The translations under genes and the position numbers were made by a program. A stretch of 64,000 nucleotides of DNA from Streptomyces althioticus (GTDB lineage: Bacteria; Actinomycetota; Actinomycetes; Streptomycetales; Streptomycetaceae): contig BMSW01000013.1 in NCBI GenBank assembly GCA_014649355.1, positions 1 to 64,000 of the forward strand. Reading direction: 5' to 3'. Below the pieces are notes generated by a model. It worked only from the letters and a program-made list of their open reading frames with translations. It searched no databases and had not been told where the DNA came from. Shown piece after piece: positions 57,548 to 64,000 of this stretch. Each line of letters starts with the position of its first letter. Within the stretch, counting starts at the first letter, position 1.

Positions 57548-58119
57548 CGGCCCACCCGCTCGCGGCCGGCGCCCCGCCCGGCGTCGTCCGCCGGCGCCTT
57601 CTTGGGCCACAGCCAGTAGGTGAGGGCGATCAGGCCGTGGATGCCGGCCGCCTTCCAGGCGGTGGTGCGCCAGGACTCCAGGGAGGTGACCCGGCTCGGG
57701 TCGCCCACGTACCAGATGGCGAGCTGGAGCAGCGCGGTCGCGACGACGGCGCCGGTCAGCGTGCCCAGCCAGACCTTGGTCTCGTGCCGGGCGCGGGCCA
57801 GGCCGTAGCGGGGCGGCCGCACCAGGGGGCGGCCGTCGAGGCGGTGCGCCGCGTGTCCGTCGAGCCACTGCACGGTGCGGTGTCCGTGGCCGACGGTGTA
57901 GCCGATGTAGAGCGCGGCGAGCCCGTGGGCCCAGTCCGGCTCGGCGCCGTTCCTCAGGTCCCACGCGGTGGCGACGAGCAGCACGACCTCCAGCACCGGC
58001 TCGCACAGCAGCAGCGCCAGGCCGGTGCGCGGCATCCGCAGCAGGTAGCGGAAGCCCAGCCCGGCCGCCAGCAGCACCCAGAACCCGATCTCGCAGGCGA
58101 TGATCAAGGCGACGATCAC
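57544..58119 (-). CDS. Integral membrane protein of unknown function
   Basis: This 191-residue protein has about five hydrophobic helices: VIVALIIACEIGFWVLLAAG, LALLLCEPVLEVVLLVATAW, LAALYIGYTVG, LTGAVVATALLQLAIWYV and IHGLIALTYWLW. A GHGHRTVQWLDGHAAHR segment is rich in His. GTG 58119 follows GAGAGGAGCG. It is coupled to the small protein gene downstream. I do not recognise the family. It is divergent from chiS. Confidence 0.7.
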   Translation of the reverse strand: MIVALIIACEIGFWVLLAAGLGFRYLLRMPRTGLALLLCEPVLEVVLLVATAWDLRNGAEPDWAHGLAALYIGYTVGHGHRTVQWLDGHAAHRLDGRPLVRPPRYGLARARHETKVWLGTLTGAVVATALLQLAIWYVGDPSRVTSLESWRTTAWKAAGIHGLIALTYWLWPKKAPADDAGRGAGRERVGR

Positions 58120-58272
58120 GGTTCGCTCCTCTCGGTCACCCCTCCAGGCTTCCGCGCGCACCGGGCGCGCGCGTCGTCGCCGCCGACGAATCCGCGGTAC
58201 ATCGAAAGATGCAGCGCAGGACCGGCCTCGGGGATCAGGCACAGGCCGCGCGCACCGTGTTGGATGGGATCC

Positions 58273-59463
58273 ATGGCCGTACGACCCCTCCGCCCACCCC
58301 GCTTCGACGTGGCCGTCGCGCTCGCCGGCCTCGTGGGCGGGCTGCTGCTGTGGGCGTTCGGGCTGGGCGTGCGGCCGGACAGCGACCCGATCGTGCTGTT
58401 CGGCAGCCGGTGGGCGCTGCTGGTGCCGCTCGGCGTGACGGCATGCTGCGAACTGCTGCGGCGCACCGCCCCGCGCACCGCGCTGGCCGTCGGCACGCTG
58501 GCGCTGACCGCGGACGTCATGACACAGGGCAGCATCGCGACGATCGTGATGTACACCGACCTGATGTACGCCGCCGTGGTCTACGGCTCCCCCGCGACCG
58601 CCCGCCGGCTGCCGTGGATCACCGGGGTGCTGACGCTGGCCGGGACGCTGGTGCCGTACGCGGCGTGGCGGGAGCCCGAGGCGCTGCTGATCGGTCTGGT
58701 GGTCGGCGCGGTGACCTTCGCGCCCGCGTCGACCGGTCTGATCGTGCGCAACCACCGGGACGCCGCCGACGCCGCCCGTCTCCAGGCCGAACAGACGGCG
58801 CTGCTGGCGGAGATGGACCGGGTCCAGGCGGTCACCGCGGAACGCTCGCGCATGGCCCGGGAGTTGCACGACCTGGTCGCCAACCACCTCTCCGCGATCG
58901 CCATCCACTCCACCGCCGCGCTCTCCCTGGACGACCCGGCGACCTCGAAGGACGCGCTCGCCGTGATCCGGGAGAACAGCGTCCAAGGTCTGTCCGAAAT
59001 GCGACGGCTCATCGGCATCCTGCGCGACGGCGCCGACGACCGGGAGCCGGCCGCCGTTCCGACCCTCGACGGGCTCGGCGGGCTGGTCGACAACGCCCGC
59101 GCCAACGGCCTCGACGTCGCCCTGGACGCCGAGCCCGGCGCCGTCCCCGCGCCGGTGGAGCTGGCCGCGTACCGGATCGTGCAGGAGTCGCTGACCAACG
59201 CGCTCAAGCACGCGTCGCCCGGGCGGGTCGGCGTGTCCCTGCGCCGCTCGGCCGACGCCCTGGAGATCCGGGTGACCAGTCCCCACGGCCACCGCGACGG
59301 CCCGCGCGCGCCCGGCTCGGGCGCCGGCCTGGTCGGGATGCGCGAGCGGACGGCCCTGCTGGACGGTTCCTTCGAGGCGGGCCCGGAAGACGGCCCCGAG
59401 GGCAAGCTGTGGGTGGTGCGTGCCACCCTTCCGGTCACCGACGTCGAGCAAGGAGAAGCGTGA
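58273..59463 (+). CDS. chiS: ChiS-type sensor histidine kinase (NarX/DesK class)
   Basis: This 396-residue kinase has four to five N-terminal membrane helices, then a HisKA_3 core with His199 in SRMARELHDLVANHLSAIAI, and a short ATPase with ESLTNALKHA and GSGAGLVGMRERTALL. The layout is that of DesK-like kinases that pair with NarL-type regulators. ATG 58273 is tentative; in-frame ATG 58264 is nine bases upstream and neither has a good Shine-Dalgarno. The overlapping chiR and the chitinase C gene downstream match the chiS-chiR-chiC locus of S. coelicolor. It is likely to sense chitin breakdown, which is family knowledge. Confidence 0.82.
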   Translation: MAVRPLRPPRFDVAVALAGLVGGLLLWAFGLGVRPDSDPIVLFGSRWALLVPLGVTACCELLRRTAPRTALAVGTLALTADVMTQGSIATIVMYTDLMYAAVVYGSPATARRLPWITGVLTLAGTLVPYAAWREPEALLIGLVVGAVTFAPASTGLIVRNHRDAADAARLQAEQTALLAEMDRVQAVTAERSRMARELHDLVANHLSAIAIHSTAALSLDDPATSKDALAVIRENSVQGLSEMRRLIGILRDGADDREPAAVPTLDGLGGLVDNARANGLDVALDAEPGAVPAPVELAAYRIVQESLTNALKHASPGRVGVSLRRSADALEIRVTSPHGHRDGPRAPGSGAGLVGMRERTALLDGSFEAGPEDGPEGKLWVVRATLPVTDVEQGEA

Positions 59464-60104
59464 TGATCCGGGTCCTGGTCGCCGAGGACCAGTCCGCCGT
59501 GCGCGCGGGACTGGTGCTGATCCTGCGCAGCGCGCCGGACGTCGAGGTGGTGGGCGAGGCGGCGGACGGCGAGCAGGCGGTGGCGCTGGCCCGGGAGCTG
59601 CGCCCGGACGTGGTGCTGATGGACGTGCAGATGCCGCGCCTGGACGGGGTGTCGGCGACCCGGAAGGTGGTCGGGGAGAACCTCGCGGACGTGCTGGTGC
59701 TGACCACGTTCGACCTGGACGAGTACGTGTTCGGGGCGCTGCGGGCCGGGGCAGCGGGGTTCCTGCTGAAGAACACCGAGGCGAAGGACCTGATCGCGGC
59801 GGTGCGCACGGTGGCGGGCGGCGAGGGGATCGTCGCCCCGGCGGTGACGCGGCGGCTGATCGCCGAGTTCGCCGCGAAACCCGCCCGGCCGGTGACGGCG
59901 GACCCGTCGGTGCTGGACGCGCTCACCCGGCGGGAGCGGGAGGTGCTGTCGTGCCTCGGGGAGGGGCTGTCCAACGCCGCCATCGCGGAGCGCCTGCACA
60001 TGGCGGAGGCGACGGTGAAGACGCACGTCAGCCGGCTGCTGGGGAAGCTGGAGCTGCGCAGCCGGGTTCAAGCGGCGGTTCTGGCGCAGGAGTTGGGGAT
60101 CTGA
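59463..60104 (+). CDS. chiR: ChiR-type NarL response regulator
   Basis: This 213-residue regulator has a receiver domain with Asp54 in VVLMDVQMPRLDG and Lys in FLLKNTEAKDL, and a LuxR-type helix-turn-helix (LTRREREVLSCLGEGLSNAA, then LHMAEATVKTHVSRLLGKL). ATG 59463 overlaps the chiS stop by one base. It ends 141 bases before the chitinase gene, whose promoter carries direct repeats that it or a DasR-like repressor may read. Confidence 0.88.
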   Translation: MIRVLVAEDQSAVRAGLVLILRSAPDVEVVGEAADGEQAVALARELRPDVVLMDVQMPRLDGVSATRKVVGENLADVLVLTTFDLDEYVFGALRAGAAGFLLKNTEAKDLIAAVRTVAGGEGIVAPAVTRRLIAEFAAKPARPVTADPSVLDALTRREREVLSCLGEGLSNAAIAERLHMAEATVKTHVSRLLGKLELRSRVQAAVLAQELGI

Positions 60105-60143
60105 AGACGCCGTGAAGGTTTAAAGACGAAAGAGTCGCGCACA

Positions 60144-60186
60144 GTGGTCCAGACCTATTGACCCGTGGTCCAGACCTTTCTATTCT
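60144..60186 (+). promoter_or_regulatory. chiC promoter with 13-bp direct repeats
   Basis: GTGGTCCAGACCT occurs at 60144-60156 and again at 60165-60177, a 21-bp period. The -35 TTGACC (60158-60163) sits between the copies, and -10 TATTCT (60181-60186) follows after a 17-bp spacer that contains the second copy. Such 12-13-bp direct repeats are typical of Streptomyces chitinase promoters. The sequence also resembles the GGTC/GACC half sites bound by DasR. Confidence 0.85.
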
Positions 60187-60245
60187 CGCCGCACCGTGGG
60201 CACGAAGGCTCAGTCGTGCCCCCATCCCCCAGAAGGAGGCGCGGC

Positions 60246-62072
<1,827 letters not shown>

Positions 62073-62093
62073 CGCGCACCTCGCACAAGCACT

Positions 62094-62125
62094 TCGCCCC
62101 TCCTCCCGGCCGGGAGGAGGGGCGA
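62094..62125. terminator. Bidirectional terminator after chiC
   Basis: TCGCCCCTCCTCCCGG (62094-62109) is directly followed by its exact complement (62110-62125), a 32-bp palindrome in the gap between convergent chiC and the DUF2550 gene. Confidence 0.85.
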
Positions 62126-62142
62126 TGTGTGTCAGTGGCAGA

Positions 62143-62589
62143 TCAGGCGACGTTCACCCTCTGCCCCGGAGGGGCCGCCTCCAGCCAGGCGAGGAAGCCG
62201 GTCAGCGCGTCCTCGCTCATCGCGAGCTCCAGACGCGTGCCCCGGTGGAGACAGGCGAGGATCACCGCGTCGGACAGCAGCGCCAGCTCCTCCTCGCCCT
62301 CCGGGACGCGGCGGCCGGCCACCTCGATGGCGGAGCGCTCCAGAACGCGGCGGGGGCGGGGGGCGTAGGAGAAGACCCGGAACCACTCGACCCGGTCGCC
62401 GTTGTAACGTGCCACCCCGTACGCCCAGCCCTTGCCGCCGGAGTCGCCCTTCTCGGGCGCGTCCCAGCGCAGGCTGCAGTCGAAGGTGCCACCCGAACGC
62501 TGGATGAGCCGGCGCCGCAGGCCGAAGACGAAGAGGCCCACCACCACGAGGGCCACGACAATTCCGCACACAGTCAGAGCGAGGACCAT
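62143..62589 (-). CDS. DUF2550 family membrane protein
   Basis: This 148-residue protein has one N-terminal membrane helix (LALTVCGIVVALVVVGLFVF) and a cytoplasmic PH-like domain with FDCSLRWDAPEKGDSGGKGW, DRVEWFRVFSYAPRP and the conserved ERSAIEVAGRRVP. It matches DUF2550, conserved next to the ATP synthase operon in actinobacteria. ATG 62589 has AGGAGG nine bases upstream; GTG 62595 has the same site too close. Function unknown. It lies directly downstream of atpC on the same strand. Confidence 0.88.
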   Translation of the reverse strand: MVLALTVCGIVVALVVVGLFVFGLRRRLIQRSGGTFDCSLRWDAPEKGDSGGKGWAYGVARYNGDRVEWFRVFSYAPRPRRVLERSAIEVAGRRVPEGEEELALLSDAVILACLHRGTRLELAMSEDALTGFLAWLEAAPPGQRVNVA

Positions 62590-62717
62590 CGGCACCGACC
62601 TCCTCGTCTCCTAGGTAACGGAACGGAAAAATCATCCAGATCTGCCTCAGCCGCGACCGGCTCCGGATCGCTCCGGTGCCGGCCGCGGCTGAGTGACGTC
62701 ATCTCACCGCGCCGGGA

Positions 62718-63095
62718 TCAGCGCCCCGCCGTCGCCGCCCGCAGACGGACGTCCGCGGCACGCTGGGCCTCGGCGTCGTCCTCCGCCTTCGCGCGGGCGA
62801 GCTCCTGCTCCACGCGCTGGACGTCGATCTCGTCCGACAGCTCGGCGATCTCGGCCAGCAGCGACAGCTTGTCGTCCGCGAACGAGATGAATCCGCCGTG
62901 CACCGCGGCGACGACCGTCCCGCCCTCGGGCGTGCGGATGGTCACCGGGCCCGACTCCAGCACACCGAGCAGCGGCTGGTGACCGGGCATGACGCCGATG
63001 TCGCCGGACGTGGTGCGCGCGACGACCAGGGTGGCCTCGCCGGACCAGACCTCTCGGTCGGCCGCGACCAGCGCGACGTGCAGCTCAGCAGCCAA
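62718..63095 (-). CDS. atpC: F1F0 ATP synthase epsilon subunit
   Basis: This 125-residue subunit regulates rotary catalysis in F1. The N-terminal beta sandwich starts LAAELHVALVAADREVWSG, followed by GDIGVMPGHQPLLGVLESGP and FADDKLSLLAEIAELSDEI, with a C-terminal helical hairpin (EQELARAKAEDDAEAQRAAD). The TTG at 63095 is chosen because GAGGAG lies five bases upstream; the frame stays open to GTG 63191. It follows atpD by about 130 bases on the same strand. Confidence 0.95.
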   Translation of the reverse strand: MAAELHVALVAADREVWSGEATLVVARTTSGDIGVMPGHQPLLGVLESGPVTIRTPEGGTVVAAVHGGFISFADDKLSLLAEIAELSDEIDVQRVEQELARAKAEDDAEAQRAADVRLRAATAGR

Positions 63096-63226
63096 GGTGG
63101 CTCCTCGGGTCACCACCCGGCGGTAGTGCCGGGTGTTGGTTACAAGTCTAGTGGGCGTGGCAGAGGGGGCGGGACGTGCCCGCCCCCTCAAGGGTGAGCC
63201 GTTCGGCTCACTTCAGAGCGCGGGGG

Positions 63227-64000
63227 TCAGGAGACGCCCAGCTCCTTCGCGTTCTTCTTCAGGTCCTCGATGCCACCGCACATGAAGAACGCCTGCTCCG
63301 GGAAGTGGTCGTACTCGCCGTCGCAGATCGCGTTGAAGGCCGCGATCGACTCGTCCAGCGGGACGTCCGACCCGTCGACGCCGGTGAACTGCTTGGCGAC
63401 GTGGGTGTTCTGGGACAGGAAGCGCTCCACGCGACGGGCACGGTGGACGACGAGCTTGTCCTCCTCGCCGAGCTCGTCGATACCGAGGATCGCGATGATG
63501 TCCTGCAGGTCCTTGTACTTCTGCAGGATGTTCTTCACGCGCATGGCCGCGTTGTAGTGGTCCTGCGCGATGTAGCGCGGGTCCAGGATCCGGGACGTCG
63601 AGTCCAGCGGGTCCACGGCCGGGTAGATGCCCTTCTCCGAGATCGGACGGGAGAGCACCGTCGTCGCGTCGAGGTGGGCGAAGGTGGTGGCCGGGGCCGG
63701 GTCGGTCAGGTCGTCCGCGGGGACGTAGATCGCCTGCATCGAGGTGATCGAGTGACCACGGGTCGAGGTGATGCGCTCCTGGAGGAGACCCATCTCGTCG
63801 GCCAGGTTCGGCTGGTAGCCCACCGCGGAGGGCATACGGCCGAGCAGGGTCGACACCTCGGAACCGGCCTGGGTGAAGCGGAAGATGTTGTCGATGAAGA
63901 ACAGCACGTCCTGCTTCTGCACATCGCGGAAGTACTCCGCCATGGTCAGACCGGCCAGGGCCACGCGCAGACGGGTGCCCGGGGGCTCGTCCATCTGGCC
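63227..64000 (-). CDS. atpD: F1F0 ATP synthase beta subunit, C-terminal part
   Basis: The gene runs off the right edge; about 257 C-terminal residues are present, in frame from base 64000 (GQMDEPPGTRLRVALAGL). Catalytic-site segments seen include FFIDNIFRFTQAGSEVSTLL and GYQPNLADEMGLLQERITST, with DPAPATTFAHLDATTVLSR and the C-terminal FFMCGGIEDLKKNAKELGVS. The beta subunit carries the catalytic nucleotide sites; its P-loop lies outside the window. It is cotranscribed with atpC. Confidence 0.98.
   Translation of the reverse strand, partial: GQMDEPPGTRLRVALAGLTMAEYFRDVQKQDVLFFIDNIFRFTQAGSEVSTLLGRMPSAVGYQPNLADEMGLLQERITSTRGHSITSMQAIYVPADDLTDPAPATTFAHLDATTVLSRPISEKGIYPAVDPLDSTSRILDPRYIAQDHYNAAMRVKNILQKYKDLQDIIAILGIDELGEEDKLVVHRARRVERFLSQNTHVAKQFTGVDGSDVPLDESIAAFNAICDGEYDHFPEQAFFMCGGIEDLKKNAKELGVS

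Overview
The window is a stretch of high-GC actinobacterial chromosome that reads as Streptomyces. Codon third positions are almost all G or C, and many regulators look leaderless, with a TANNNT -10 box 6-8 bases before the start codon. It carries the Streptomyces cytoskeletal pair scy-filP, the chiS-chiR-chiC chitinase locus, an icmA mutase gene and two dispersed repeats common in this genus. From memory the gene order follows the S. coelicolor core segment running from treS down to atpD; this was not checked by a search. I saw no tRNA, rRNA, CRISPR array, intact transposase or prophage, so most of the window is conserved core.

Layout, left to right. (1) 1-4.6 kb: the end of treS, maltokinase and the branching enzyme glgB, three steps of the trehalose-to-glucan (GlgE) route. 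(2) 4.6-7.8 kb: the RNA polymerase-associated helicase helR, then a MerR-thioredoxin operon. (3) 7.9-12.1 kb: a dicarboxylate symporter, its CitA/DcuS-type two-component system and a sugar-permease pseudogene. (4) 12.4-19.3 kb: a double-XRE regulator, pfkA, pta-ackA and pyk, covering lower glycolysis and acetate overflow. (5) 19.4-23.6 kb: an envelope operon of poorly known proteins (DUF6230, DUF6114, a Ser/Pro/Glu-rich secreted protein), a 655-base control region and a CnoX-like thioredoxin. (6) 23.8-29.3 kb: TetR, a methyltransferase, icmA, two DUF3817 membrane proteins, MarR and a UPF0045 protein. (7) 29.4-32.1 kb: three tandem AIM24 genes and a second MarR. (8) 32.1-36.4 kb: an OmpR-type two-component system divergent from a PepSY exported protein, then a VanZ-like fusion. 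(9) 36.5-39.3 kb: meaB, thiolase and methylmalonyl-CoA epimerase. (10) 39.5-44.5 kb: scy and filP. (11) 44.6-48.6 kb: two paralogous ABC exporter pairs. (12) 48.6-54.8 kb: a small zinc-finger protein, a flavin oxidoreductase, an SCO5389-type protein, nucS, a membrane-anchored ATPase and a STAS protein. (13) 54.9-58.1 kb: 3-hydroxyacyl-CoA dehydrogenase, an orphan maltokinase-cap protein, cobalamin adenosyltransferase and two membrane proteins. (14) 58.3-64 kb: chiS-chiR-chiC, a DUF2550 protein and the atpC/atpD end of the ATP synthase operon.

Functional links: icmA, meaB, the epimerase, thiolase, hydroxyacyl-CoA dehydrogenase and adenosyltransferase form a B12-dependent acyl-CoA network. treS-mak-glgB, pfkA, pyk, pta-ackA and the dicarboxylate system handle carbon storage and central flux. 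The least understood parts are the DUF6230/DUF6114 operon, the AIM24 triplet, the PepSY/acidic-sensor system, the Walker-A-variant ATPase and the orphan maltokinase-cap protein.
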